Positions 7,341-15,278 are shown, numbered from the stretch's first letter. The stretch: 20,200 nt of DNA from JBCDCP01 sp039181495 (GCA_039181495.1 JBCDCP010000050.1:1-20200); one strand, 5' to 3'. Translations and numbers: made by a program. Notes: generated by a model from the sequence alone, not told the origin.

Positions 7341-9226
7341 TTGGCCACCTCGACGGTTGCCGACTTATCAGCGTCCCACCACCATGCACTCAGACCAATG
7401 CCATAACGTGGCGGCTCTTGCGGATGGCCAAAACGGTTCCAGTAGGCCACCCGGACATCGGGTGAATAGAACTGCGGCACTACGAAATGGTTCCACAGCA
7501 GAACCCGATCGAGAGCGCGGGTCGCAGCGACAAGTGTCTCACGGTTCTCGGCGAAGATGATCCGCTGCACCAGAGCATCAATGGCTTCATCCTTGATGCC
7601 GATGGTGTTGTCGCTGCCGGCCCTGTCAGCGGCAGCCGAGCCCCAATAGTTGAGCTGTTCATTGCCCGGAGACAGCGACTGGCCGAATGAATCGGTGATC
7701 ACCTCGAAATCGAAATCGCGAATCCGGTTCTGGTACTGCGCGGTATCGACAATGCGGATGGTGCCCTTGACGCCGAGCTTTTCCAGTTCCTGCAGATAGG
7801 GGCCCACAATGCGTTCGGCATCAGGTGAAACGAGCAGAAATTCGAGTGTCATCTGCTCACCGGACGCGTTCTTCAGGACGCCGTCCTGAATTGTCCAGCC
7901 GGCCTCTTCGAGAAGGGCGCGGGCGGCGCGCAGATTGGTGCGCTGCTGGCGCTGATTGCCACCCACCGGCGCTTTGTACTCGGTGGTGAAAACCTCAGGC
8001 GGCACTTTGCCCCGCAACGGCTCCAGAATCGCCAGTTCCGCTTCTCCCGGCAGTCCGGTGGCTTGGAGCTCGGAATTCTGGAAGAAGCTCTCAGTCCGCT
8101 TGTACTGGTTGAAAAAGACGTTCTCGTTCATCCACTCGAAGTTGAACGCATAGTTGAACGCCTGGCGCACCCGCGGATCGGAGAACTTGTCAATCCGGGT
8201 GTTGAACACGAAGGCCTGCATGCCGTTGACGCGTTCGGGCGCCATGGTCTCGCGCACCACATCACCACGGGACGCGGCATCAAAATCATAGCCTGTTGCC
8301 CAGCGCTTCGCGGAATTCTCGAACCGGATGTCGTACTGATCGCCCTTAAAGGCCTCGAACAACACGGAGACATCGCGGAAGTACTCAACCACAGACCGAT
8401 CGAAATTGTCCTTTCCGACCCTCACCGGCAAGTCGCGGCCCCAATAGTCCTCGACACGCTCATAGGTGATCGAACGCCCGGGCTTGACCTCGCCAATGCG
8501 ATAGGGGCCGGACCCAAGAGGCGGCTCCAGCGTCGTGCCCGAAATATCGCGCTGCTCCCCATCGGCATTGGTGCCGGTCCAAAAGTGCTTGGGCAGCACA
8601 GGTAGCTGGCCGACAATCAAAGGCAATTCGCGGTTGCCGGTCTGGTCGAAATAGAAGGTGATTTCCCGCTCGGCGGATTCCTCGGCCCGTTCCACATGCT
8701 GGTAGTACTTGTTCCAGAACGGGGAGTTCTCTTTAAGCGCCTCCAGTGACCAGATGACATCTTCAGGCGTGACGGGCTGGCCATCATGCCAGCGTGCTTC
8801 TGCGCGGAGCCGATAGGTCACCGAAGAGTAGTCGTCAGGGTGTTTCACAGCTTCGGCCAGCAGACCGTAGGAGCTGCTCGGTTCATCCTCGCTGCCTTCA
8901 AGCAGCGTATCATAGATCAGATTGAGCCGCCCGGCCGGACGGCCTTTGATGTTGAACTGATTGAGCGTGTCAAAACCCCCAATCGTCGCCATACGCATCG
9001 TCCCAGCCTTGGGGGCGTCGGGATTGACGTAGTCAAAGTGGGGGAAGTCAGCCTCGTATTTCAGCGATCCGAAGAGCGAGAGGCCATGGCGCCATTCAGC
9101 TGCGGCAGCCGATGATATCGTCGAAAGACCGATTGCAGCGCCGACTGCGATAAATGCGGCGGAAAAGGCAATCGAGCGGAGTGTCGTAGGGGATGGAGCC
9201 AAATTACGCAGTGTCGGTCGCGGCAT
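7337..9226 (-). CDS. yejA: YejA-type peptide-binding protein with Sec-type signal
   Basis: Periplasmic peptide-binding protein (SBP family 5), first gene of the transporter operon. ATG 9226 is chosen: AGGGA lies 6 nt upstream and the start gives a normal Sec signal (basic N-region with Arg3, Arg7, Arg17, hydrophobic core 19-37, cleavage after AAAA at 43), 629 residues in all. Starting at 9445 would overlap the cytochrome gene and add an arginine/proline-rich stretch that is not signal-like; ATG 9256 lacks a ribosome site. Mature features are HGLSLFG, YVNPDAPKAG, LRAEARWHDGQPVTPEDV, GSGPYRIG and RVEDYWGRDLPV, all shared with the next gene. The stop overlaps that gene's start, so the pair is co-translated. 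Two binding proteins on one permease suggest two substrate ranges (inference). Confidence 0.93.
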   Translation of the reverse strand: MPRPTLRNLAPSPTTLRSIAFSAAFIAVGAAIGLSTISSAAAAEWRHGLSLFGSLKYEADFPHFDYVNPDAPKAGTMRMATIGGFDTLNQFNIKGRPAGRLNLIYDTLLEGSEDEPSSSYGLLAEAVKHPDDYSSVTYRLRAEARWHDGQPVTPEDVIWSLEALKENSPFWNKYYQHVERAEESAEREITFYFDQTGNRELPLIVGQLPVLPKHFWTGTNADGEQRDISGTTLEPPLGSGPYRIGEVKPGRSITYERVEDYWGRDLPVRVGKDNFDRSVVEYFRDVSVLFEAFKGDQYDIRFENSAKRWATGYDFDAASRGDVVRETMAPERVNGMQAFVFNTRIDKFSDPRVRQAFNYAFNFEWMNENVFFNQYKRTESFFQNSELQATGLPGEAELAILEPLRGKVPPEVFTTEYKAPVGGNQRQQRTNLRAARALLEEAGWTIQDGVLKNASGEQMTLEFLLVSPDAERIVGPYLQELEKLGVKGTIRIVDTAQYQNRIRDFDFEVITDSFGQSLSPGNEQLNYWGSAAADRAGSDNTIGIKDEAIDALVQRIIFAENRETLVAATRALDRVLLWNHFVVPQFYSPDVRVAYWNRFGHPQEPPRYGIGLSAWWWDADKSATVEVAN

Positions 9227-9232
9227 TGCTGG

Positions 9233-9237
9233 TCCCT
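9233..9237 (-). promoter_or_regulatory. Ribosome binding site deciding the yejA start
   Basis: AGGGA on the minus strand, 6 nt before ATG 9226. It supports this ATG over in-frame upstream starts at 9256, 9283 and 9445, none of which has a comparable site. Confidence 0.6.
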
Positions 9238-9273
9238 GTGTGTTCAGAGCGTCCATTTTGCGAAGATAAGACT

Positions 9274-9290
9274 TTCCCCGCATGAGGGAA
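9274..9290. repeat. Inverted repeat upstream of the peptide transporter operon
   Basis: TTCCC and GGGAA arms (extended by one G-T pair) around a five-base centre, about 50 nt before the yejA ATG. It lies where a promoter/operator would be expected, so it could be a regulator site, but no matching regulator gene is in the window. The surrounding 9227-9380 spacer contains no gene. Confidence 0.3.
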
Positions 9291-9337
9291 CCGGCAATCC
9301 CTGACCTCACGTCTTTCTGACAGCAAATTAATGGGCC

Positions 9338-9355
9338 GGCGCATACCTCTGCGCC
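9338..9355 (-). terminator. Possible weak terminator hairpin after the cytochrome gene
   Basis: Perfect 6-bp GC-rich inverted repeat (GGCGCA / TGCGCC, 6-base loop) 26 nt beyond the cytochrome c stop codon. It is followed by a short A/T-rich stretch (CATTAATTTG) rather than a run of T, so termination would be weak or Rho-aided; it could equally be an RNA-stabilising hairpin. Confidence 0.35.
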
Positions 9356-9380
9356 TGACTCCACGGGCGGTTCGCAGTAC

Positions 9381-10052
9381 CTATTCGGTTGTCGCCGGTG
9401 CTTCCTCAGCTTCGGGGGCCTCGTCGACCGCGGGAGCCTCCTCAACCGCAGGCGTCTCGTCGGCAGCAGGCGCCTCGCCGGGTACTTCGGGTTCAGCGGC
9501 TGCCAATTCAGGAAGCGGCGCCGGGCTGTCCGACAGTGAGCGCAGATAGACGATCAGGTCAGCGCGCTCTTCGGGCGAACGAATGCCTGCAAAACCCATC
9601 GAAGTTCCCGGCAGATAATCGCGCGGGTTTGCGAGAAAGCCGTCCAGTTCGTCGTAACCCCAAACCTCACCGTTGGCGGCTACTTCCATCATGGCGTCGG
9701 AATAACCGAATCCGTCGATGGCACCCTTTGCCCGATTGAGAACTTCCCACATCACCGGACCGACACGGTTGTCGCCGCCCTGCTCAAAGACGTGACAGGA
9801 TGAGCACTTGCGGGCTGCCCGCTCTCCATCCTCGACCGCAGCTTCAGCCAGAAGCATGGCCAAGGGGACGGTTTCTTCTTCGGGTTCTTCCACCGCCTCG
9901 GTCGCCCCGGTTTCTTCCACGGCGATCTCAAATCCAGGCCGTTCAGGCAGCGTTGGAGCAAACAAAGCCCCGGCCAGCATATTGATGCCCATCACAAGCA
10001 ACAGTGTGCTGAGCAATGCGCCAGCGATCTTGTTGATTTCCCAGCTATTCAT
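9381..10052 (-). CDS. Membrane-anchored class I cytochrome c with acidic hexapeptide-repeat tail
   Basis: Electron carrier expected on the periplasmic face of the inner membrane, resembling the CycM/cytochrome c552 type that passes electrons from bc1 to a terminal oxidase. In 223 residues: an uncleaved-looking N-terminal anchor (about 9-31), an acidic linker (42-62), heme-binding CSSCH (83-87), RVGPVMW (96-102), and axial Met152 in PGTSMGFAG. The haem fold ends near 177 (LIVYLRSLSDSP). A C-terminal tail of about 40 residues is built of repeated Ala/Pro/Glu hexapeptides and is not part of the family fold. Start: MNSWEINKI is typical of this family in alphaproteobacteria. It is divergent from kdsB, as often seen in this class. 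Confidence 0.92.
   Translation of the reverse strand: MNSWEINKIAGALLSTLLLVMGINMLAGALFAPTLPERPGFEIAVEETGATEAVEEPEEETVPLAMLLAEAAVEDGERAARKCSSCHVFEQGGDNRVGPVMWEVLNRAKGAIDGFGYSDAMMEVAANGEVWGYDELDGFLANPRDYLPGTSMGFAGIRSPEERADLIVYLRSLSDSPAPLPELAAAEPEVPGEAPAADETPAVEEAPAVDEAPEAEEAPATTE
9397..9486 (-). repeat. 18-bp tandem repeat (five imperfect copies) encoding hexapeptides
   Basis: Five consecutive 18-nt units at 9397, 9415, 9433, 9451 and 9469, each beginning GG-GC-TC on the plus strand. On the coding strand they give the hexapeptides DETPAV, EEAPAV, DEAPEA, EEAPAT and a related preceding GEAPAA. Repeat period is visible in both DNA and protein, so unit number could vary between strains without breaking the frame. 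Confidence 0.8.
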
Positions 10053-10140
10053 TTCCGCTACCGTTTTTGCAATCAGTCAGTGGCCATGATGACCGCTTGA
10101 CCCAGCTTGTTTTTTGTCTTGGAAGTGAACGATCACACGC

Positions 10141-10169
10141 TTGGCGTCAAGTCACCGTAGGACTAAACC
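10141..10169 (+). promoter_or_regulatory. Candidate kdsB promoter (Caulobacter sigma-73-like)
   Basis: TTGGCGT at 10141-10147 and ACTAAACC at 10162-10169, 14 nt apart, resemble the Caulobacter consensus TTGACGS-N10-14-GCTANAWC with one mismatch in the first box and two in the second. It would give a leader of about 70 nt before kdsB. The 10053-10247 spacer between the divergent cytochrome and kdsB genes holds no gene; other regulatory sites there are not evident. Confidence 0.35.
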
Positions 10170-10247
10170 GGCAGCATTGCGGCGCTGGGACGCATCAGGC
10201 GTAGCGCATCCAACTGACGCCAATTCGAGCGAGAAACGACCGAACAG

Positions 10248-10982
10248 ATGACCCAAGCCCTCGTCATCATCCCCGCACGCATGGCCGCGAGCCGCCTGCC
10301 GGGAAAACCACTGGCGGATATTGCCGGAAAGCCGATGGTGGTGCGCGTGGCCGAGCGTGCCGAAGCGGCCAGTGTCGGACCGGTGGCCGTGGCAACAGAC
10401 AGCTCGGAGATTGTTGCGGCGGTCGAGGCCGAGGGCATGCGTGCCGTCCTGACCAGCACTGACCATCCCTCCGGTTCAGACCGTGTGTTCGAAGCGGCAG
10501 AACAAATCGATCCCGACAAAGCTTGCGACTTGATCATCAATGTTCAGGGAGACTTTCCGACAATTGCGCCCGCCATCATCGCCCAAACGGCTGCGTTGCT
10601 AGATGATGCGGATGTCGACCTGGGAACCGCGGCTGCGGCGATTCATGATGCGCGCGAAAGGCATGATCGCAATGTGGTGAAGGCGGTTCTGGCGGGCGCG
10701 GACAACCAAAGCACAAGACGCGCATTGTACTTCACTCGCTCGACGGCGCCTTCGGGTCCAGGCCCGCTATATCACCATGTTGGCATTTATGCCTGGCGAC
10801 GTGATGCGCTCAGGCGCTTCATTAGCTTGCCCCAATCGACCCTCGAGAAGCGCGAAAAGCTTGAACAGCTGAGGGCGATCGAGGCCGGCATGACGGTCGC
10901 TGTGGCGGTCGTTGACTCGGTTCCCCTCGGTGTCGATACTCCCGCGCTGCTCGAGAGGGTCCGGACCCGCTTTACCGGCTGA
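10248..10982 (+). CDS. kdsB: 3-deoxy-manno-octulosonate cytidylyltransferase (CMP-KDO synthetase)
   Basis: Cytoplasmic enzyme that activates KDO with CTP to CMP-KDO for attachment to lipid A, so the host makes LPS with a KDO core. 244 residues, the normal length. The N-terminal nucleotide-binding motif is IIPARMAASRLPGKPL (7-22). Further motifs are ATDSSEI, TDHPSGSDRV and NVQGDFPTI; E. coli has a Glu in place of this Phe, while alphaproteobacterial enzymes commonly have a hydrophobic residue. The C-terminal PLGVDTPALLERVR carries the conserved metal-binding Asp. Start: ATG 10248 gives MTQALVIIPAR with no plausible longer alternative. It lies 23 nt before pheA on the same strand, so the two are probably co-transcribed. 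Confidence 0.95.
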   Translation: MTQALVIIPARMAASRLPGKPLADIAGKPMVVRVAERAEAASVGPVAVATDSSEIVAAVEAEGMRAVLTSTDHPSGSDRVFEAAEQIDPDKACDLIINVQGDFPTIAPAIIAQTAALLDDADVDLGTAAAAIHDARERHDRNVVKAVLAGADNQSTRRALYFTRSTAPSGPGPLYHHVGIYAWRRDALRRFISLPQSTLEKREKLEQLRAIEAGMTVAVAVVDSVPLGVDTPALLERVRTRFTG

Positions 10983-11005
10983 CCCGGCTGTCTCCGAGAC
11001 TTCAG

Positions 11006-11905
11006 ATGAAAGACATGGATATGAATTCGAGCCCGCGCCGTATCGCGTTTCAGGGAGAGCCGGGCGCAAACTCCCATATCGCCTGTCGGGACGTTTATCC
11101 CGACTATGAAGCTGTTGCCTGCCCAACTTTTGAGGACGCGTTTCAGTCTGTGAAGGACGGCAATGCATCACTCGGCATGATCCCGATCGAGAATTCGGTG
11201 GCCGGGCGGGTTGCGGACATCCACCATCTCTTGCCGCTGTCGGGTCTTGAGATCGTTGGCGAATATTTCCTCCCGGTGAGCCACAGCCTGGTCGCACCAA
11301 AAGGTGCGACGCTCGATACGCTCGAAAGTGTCACCAGCCATCCGCAGGCGCTCGGTCAGTGCCGCGAGTCGTTGCGCAAGCTTGGTCTGACGCCGATCGT
11401 TGGTGCCGATACTGCTGGTTCGGCACGGATTGTGGCCGAAGCCAACGACCCCAAGCATGGTGCCCTCTCGTCTGCGCTGGCAGCCGAAATATACGGGCTC
11501 GATGTTCTGCGAAACAATCTCGAAGACGAGATGCACAACACAACGCGGTTTGTTGTCATGTCGCCGGAAAAGGCCTGGGCCGCGCGCGGACTTGGTCCGA
11601 TCATCACCACCTTCGTGTTCCGTGTGCGGAACGTACCTGCTGCGCTTTACAAGGCCATGGGCGGGTTCGCGACCAACAGCGTCAACATGACCAAGCTTGA
11701 ATCCTATCAGCTCGATGGCGAGTTCTTCGCCACCCAGTTCTATGCCGACATTGAAGGCCATCCGGATGACCCCAACGTGAAATTCGCGTTTGAGGAGCTC
11801 GAGTTCTTCTCGCGGGAATTCAAGATACTGGGTGTCTATCGCGCAGCACCGTTCCGCGAACAGGTGATGGCGCAGAACGCCGCGCGGGAGGCGGCTGCCG
11901 TCTGA
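11006..11905 (+). CDS. pheA: Prephenate dehydratase, monofunctional, with ACT domain
   Basis: Converts prephenate to phenylpyruvate in phenylalanine synthesis. 299 residues with no chorismate mutase domain, as is usual in alphaproteobacteria. The catalytic domain (about 11-190) shows FQGEPGANSHIAC (15-27), IPIENSVAGRVADIH (59-73), SHPQALGQCR (111-120) and the catalytic TRF (180-182). The ACT regulatory domain follows from about 198, with RNVPAALYKAMGGFATNSVNMTKLES; Phe feedback binding is expected because the LES of the ESRP-type motif is kept, although the remainder reads YQLDG. ATG 11006, ATG 11015 and ATG 11021 are all possible starts; the first is used, without a strong ribosome site for any. 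It shares an operon with kdsB and converges with nudC 19 nt away. Confidence 0.94.
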   Translation: MKDMDMNSSPRRIAFQGEPGANSHIACRDVYPDYEAVACPTFEDAFQSVKDGNASLGMIPIENSVAGRVADIHHLLPLSGLEIVGEYFLPVSHSLVAPKGATLDTLESVTSHPQALGQCRESLRKLGLTPIVGADTAGSARIVAEANDPKHGALSSALAAEIYGLDVLRNNLEDEMHNTTRFVVMSPEKAWAARGLGPIITTFVFRVRNVPAALYKAMGGFATNSVNMTKLESYQLDGEFFATQFYADIEGHPDDPNVKFAFEELEFFSREFKILGVYRAAPFREQVMAQNAAREAAAV

Positions 11906-11924
11906 TCTGGATGTTCAAGCCCGC

Positions 11925-12971
11925 CTAGTTCTGATCGATGAACGAGGTGATCAGGCGGTTGGCAATGGCCAGCGGCGGCGGACAGAACAGATCTTCGGGG
12001 TGATTTCGCGCGAGCATCATCTGAACATCCTGACGCGAGAACCAACGCGCGTCTTCGATTTCGTTCTCGTCGATCCGGATGTCATCATTCAGTGCCTCGG
12101 CGAGGCAGCCGATCATTAGGCTCGATGGAAACGGCCAGGGCTGGCAGGAATGATAGTGTACCGCCCCGACGGTGATACCCGCTTCTTCGAGGATCTCGCG
12201 GCGCACTGCATCTTCAAGCGTTTCGCCGGGCTCCATGAAGCCGGCGAGGGTTGAATACATGCCCGGCAGGAATTGCTTCTGCCGTCCCAGCAGGATGTGA
12301 TCACTCCGTGTCGCGGCCATAATGACAACCGGGTCAACGCGCGGGAAATGGCTCGCACCGCAAGACGGACAATCCCGCCGCCATCCACCGTGGGATGGCT
12401 GCGAAGCGGCCCCGCACTTGGCGCAGAATCCATGGCGATGATGCCAGTCAAGGACCGACCTGGCAGTGGCAATCAGCGAAGCTGCGCCCTGATCAAGATT
12501 GCCGTCTGCCAGACCTGCTGCAGCCACTGACCTGAGATCGATGGCCTTGACCGGCACGCCGTCAGCGTCCGGCAATGTATCCTCCACCTTGCCGTCACTG
12601 CCCGGCCTGTATGGCGTTTCGTCATGATCAGGCGCAGGGACGGAAACACCAAACAGCCCGACCGCGTTTTCCGCTCCAAGAAAAACCCAAGGGTGCTGGC
12701 TCCCGGTGATATCCGCGCCCTGGGTCTCGGCTTCTGCCCACGTGAACAACGGATCGAGTTTGGCGCCATTACTGACAACCTTGAGCAGTGCCCGATCGCC
12801 GGTTGCGGACACAAGCACGAAACGCTCAGTATCGAATGACTTGTTGTCTGGGGTGACGATCCCACGCAGATCATCGCGCCGGTCAAAAACCGAAGGTGCA
12901 AATCCGTTGCGGCTGCTGGGTTCGTCCAGTGGTATGGCTGGTGGAAGCGAAACTGAAATTTGGTGTGACAT
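11925..12971 (-). CDS. nudC: NAD+/NADH pyrophosphatase, NudC-type Nudix hydrolase
   Basis: Hydrolyses NAD(H) to NMN(H) and AMP; NudC can also remove NAD caps from RNA 5' ends. 348 residues from ATG 12971 (a TTG two codons upstream is in frame but less likely). The poorly conserved N-terminal domain spans about 1-170. A zinc ribbon follows with C183-x2-C186 and C201-x2-C204. The full Nudix box is G244 to G265 (GFMEPGE...RREILEEAG) with both metal-binding glutamates (262, 263). The NudC-specific motif reads CQPWPFPSS (276-284), with Cys replacing the usual first Ser. Length exceeds E. coli NudC (257) because of the larger N-terminal domain, normal in alphaproteobacteria. It is divergent from the SRP RNA; the spacer 12972-13136 has no gene. 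Confidence 0.94.
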   Translation of the reverse strand: MSHQISVSLPPAIPLDEPSSRNGFAPSVFDRRDDLRGIVTPDNKSFDTERFVLVSATGDRALLKVVSNGAKLDPLFTWAEAETQGADITGSQHPWVFLGAENAVGLFGVSVPAPDHDETPYRPGSDGKVEDTLPDADGVPVKAIDLRSVAAAGLADGNLDQGAASLIATARSVLDWHHRHGFCAKCGAASQPSHGGWRRDCPSCGASHFPRVDPVVIMAATRSDHILLGRQKQFLPGMYSTLAGFMEPGETLEDAVRREILEEAGITVGAVHYHSCQPWPFPSSLMIGCLAEALNDDIRIDENEIEDARWFSRQDVQMMLARNHPEDLFCPPPLAIANRLITSFIDQN

Positions 12972-13102
12972 GGACAAGTGCGGTCGAATGAGCCGCAGGC
13001 TCTGGAGGTCGGAACCCAGCCACTACACGATTCCGGCCACCCCTGGCGATTCATAAACCGCGACACGCACGTAACCGCATAGTGCAAAACGGGCGGCGCC
13101 TC

Positions 13103-13131
13103 TTGCCATCGCTTGCGCAGAGTCAGATATT
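13103..13131 (+). promoter_or_regulatory. Promoter of the SRP RNA gene
   Basis: TTGCCA (13103-13108) and GATATT (13126-13131) are separated by exactly 17 nt. The predicted start falls 6 nt later at about 13137, the first base of the closing stem of the RNA. A GANTC (CcrM-type methylation) site at 13120-13124 lies inside the spacer, and two more GATTC sites occur at 13029 and 13048. Confidence 0.6.
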
Positions 13132-13136
13132 GATTT

Positions 13137-13237
13137 GTGGGAGGTTGGCGGCGGACGAGCCGCTCGCCAACCGGGTCAGGTCCGGAAGGAAGCAGCCCTA
13201 ACGAGTTCTGGTTCGGGTTGTCCGTTCAGCCTCCCAC
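13137..13237 (+). ncRNA. ffs: Signal recognition particle RNA, small bacterial (4.5S) type
   Basis: About 101 nt. It binds Ffh and FtsY to target nascent membrane proteins to the translocon. The ends pair perfectly: GTGGGAGG (13137-13144) with CCTCCCAC (13230-13237). The Ffh-binding core is canonical: GGTCAGG (13174-13180), a GGAA tetraloop (13184-13187) closed by TCC/GGA, and AGCAGCCC on the return strand. The short form without Alu domain is normal for Gram-negative bacteria. A T/C-rich stretch follows, which may help end transcription. It is placed just ahead of dnaX, a common alphaproteobacterial arrangement. Confidence 0.96.
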
Positions 13238-13268
13238 TTCTTCTTCACAAGCCGGTTTGGCATGCCCG

Positions 13269-15278
13269 ATGGCCGAGGCCGAAAGCCCTGACATATCTGT
13301 TGCCGATGCGCCCTCTGATGACCGGGCCATCAGCGAAACACAAACCGCTGATGGCGGTTTGTTTGCCGGAGATCCCGCACTTTCGCAGGATGCCGGGCAA
13401 TCAGGTTATCGGGTTCTGGCGCGAAAGTACCGACCGCAATCCTTCGCCGACCTGATCGGCCAAGAGCCGATGGTGCAGACCCTGCGCAACGCCTTTGCCG
13501 CAGGACGGATCGCACAGGCCTACATGCTGACCGGGGTCCGCGGCGTCGGGAAGACCACGACCGCGCGAATCCTGGCGCGGGCGCTCAACTATGAGGCCGA
13601 AGACGGCTCCACCGACGGCCCGACACTCGAGATGCCGGCGCCGGGCCGTCACTGTACGGCCATTCTGGCATCGCGGCATATCGATGTTATCGAGATAGAT
13701 GCGGCCTCCAACACCTCGGTCGACAACATTCGCGAGATCATCGATGCGGTGCCCTACCGGCCGGCGCAGGCCCGGTTCAAGGTCTACATCATCGATGAAG
13801 TGCACATGCTGTCCAAGGGCGCTTTCAACGCGTTGCTGAAGACGCTGGAAGAGCCGCCTGCCCATGTGAAGTTCATCTTTGCCACCACCGAGATCCGAAA
13901 GGTGCCGGTCACCGTCCTATCGCGCTGCCAGCGATTTGATCTTAGACGCATCGAGCCCTCTGCAATGGCGGCGCATCTAACCAAGGTGGTCGACGCGGAA
14001 GGCGTCTCGGCCACCCCCGATGCATTGACGATGATCGTCCGCGCCGGCGAAGGTTCGGTCCGCGACTGTCTCTCGATCCTTGATCAGGCGATTGCTCATG
14101 GCAGCGGCACTGTCGATGCCGATATTGTCCGCGACATGCTCGGGCTGGCAGACCGGGCGGTGATCATCGATCTGTTCAGAACGCTGATGGCAGGCGACAT
14201 CAAAGCGACGTTCGAGACCTTTGACCGGCTCTACGGCGATGGCGCAGAGCCTGTTTCGGTGTTGCGCGATCTTGCCGAGTTCACCCATTTGATTACGCGC
14301 ATCCGGTTCGTACCGGACGCGCGCAATGATGCGGATCTGCCCGAAGAACTGCGCAAAGCGGCGGAAGAACTCGGCCAAAGCCTGCCCATGGCGGCGATTA
14401 ACCGCGGCTGGCAGCTGCTTACCAAAGGGCTGTCCGAGGTCAGTCATTCCGACATGCCGAAAGCGGCGGCGGATATGGTTCTGGTCCGCGTTGCCCACGC
14501 AGCAACACTGCCCGACCCCGACAAGGCGCGCGCCATTCTCGAAGGCCTGCCTGAAGCAAGCACAGGCAACTCATCTACGAACCGGAGCACTGGCAACGGC
14601 GATGGGACCCGGGCAAGCGTGATACCTGCGGCATCGAACCCCGGCGGTGATAAAGGTGGCCGCGAGACGGCTGTTCAGTCCGGAGCGCCGCGCCTGCAGG
14701 CACGGGCGTCCGGCAGTGCTGCGCTGTCGCTGGCCTCGGCACAGATCGAGCCGGCACCCAGCGAGACGGTGACGCCGAAGCCGGTCATTTCGTTGGCCCG
14801 GTTCGAGGACGTGATCGCGCTGGCCGACGAGTACCGTGATATCCTTTTCAAGACCCGGCTCGAGCGGCATGTGCGCCTGGTACGTTTCGAGCCGCCGCGC
14901 ATCGAGTTCAACCTTGAACCGGACGCCCCCGGCGACCTTGTCCAGGAGATCAGCACGCGGCTTGAGGACTGGACCGGTCAGCGATGGATTGCTGTCCTGT
15001 CGCGCGAGGAGGGTGAGCCGCCGATTGCTGAGCAGCGCGCATCTGTCGCTCGCGACCGGCATGCGGCGATCCTCCGCGATCCCTTGGTGGCCGCCATCAT
15101 GGAGACGTTTCCCGGCGCGCAGTTGATCGAAGACGAACTTGAGTTGAACGCCACTTCAGAGAATCGGATCGACGCCGGAAGGACGGGCAGCAACCCGGAA
15201 GACGCGACGGCATCGGATGGCGACGACAGCCAGCTGGTCTATGACGACAGCCCGGACGACGAAGACGACGATTATTGA
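13269..15278 (+). CDS. dnaX: DNA polymerase III subunit tau (gamma/tau), clamp loader ATPase
   Basis: Clamp loader subunit that opens and loads the beta clamp and tethers polymerase cores. ATG 13269 (669 residues) is chosen; the in-frame codon at 13137 would lie inside the SRP RNA. After a variable acidic N-terminus (1-45), the AAA+ module begins at YRVLARKYRPQSF (47-59), with Walker A GVRGVGKTT (89-97), Walker B IIDEVHML, TLEEPP and the arginine-finger/sensor stretch VLSRCQRF. Of the four zinc-binding cysteines seen in E. coli after Walker A, only one (GRHCTAI) is present; this loss is common in alphaproteobacteria. Domain III and a Gly/Ser/Ala linker (about 475-535) lead to the tau-specific C-terminus ending in a highly acidic tail. 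No A-rich slippery site is seen, so a frameshifted gamma form is not indicated. Confidence 0.95.
   Translation: MAEAESPDISVADAPSDDRAISETQTADGGLFAGDPALSQDAGQSGYRVLARKYRPQSFADLIGQEPMVQTLRNAFAAGRIAQAYMLTGVRGVGKTTTARILARALNYEAEDGSTDGPTLEMPAPGRHCTAILASRHIDVIEIDAASNTSVDNIREIIDAVPYRPAQARFKVYIIDEVHMLSKGAFNALLKTLEEPPAHVKFIFATTEIRKVPVTVLSRCQRFDLRRIEPSAMAAHLTKVVDAEGVSATPDALTMIVRAGEGSVRDCLSILDQAIAHGSGTVDADIVRDMLGLADRAVIIDLFRTLMAGDIKATFETFDRLYGDGAEPVSVLRDLAEFTHLITRIRFVPDARNDADLPEELRKAAEELGQSLPMAAINRGWQLLTKGLSEVSHSDMPKAAADMVLVRVAHAATLPDPDKARAILEGLPEASTGNSSTNRSTGNGDGTRASVIPAASNPGGDKGGRETAVQSGAPRLQARASGSAALSLASAQIEPAPSETVTPKPVISLARFEDVIALADEYRDILFKTRLERHVRLVRFEPPRIEFNLEPDAPGDLVQEISTRLEDWTGQRWIAVLSREEGEPPIAEQRASVARDRHAAILRDPLVAAIMETFPGAQLIEDELELNATSENRIDAGRTGSNPEDATASDGDDSQLVYDDSPDDEDDDY

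Noticed and set aside
8063..8605. 180-codon plus-strand frame inside the binding-protein gene, and similar ones at 806-1312 and 11168-11761
   Set aside because: They are antisense shadows of well-identified genes with no family motif and no ribosome site.
9227..9445. Longer N-terminus for the Sec-type binding protein (starts at 9445, 9283 or 9256)
   Set aside because: It would overlap the cytochrome gene or lack a ribosome site, and it would bury the signal peptide. ATG 9226 has AGGGA at 6 nt.
11906..11924. Bidirectional terminator between convergent pheA and nudC
   Set aside because: The 19-nt gap has no stem-loop or T-run.
13137..13268. Extending dnaX to an upstream in-frame start at 13137
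   Set aside because: This stretch is the SRP RNA, with paired ends and canonical core. The extra residues are not DnaX-like, and ATG 13269 gives a normal protein.
13269..15278. Programmed frameshift for a gamma form of DnaX
   Set aside because: No A-rich slippery heptamer like the E. coli one was found in the gene.
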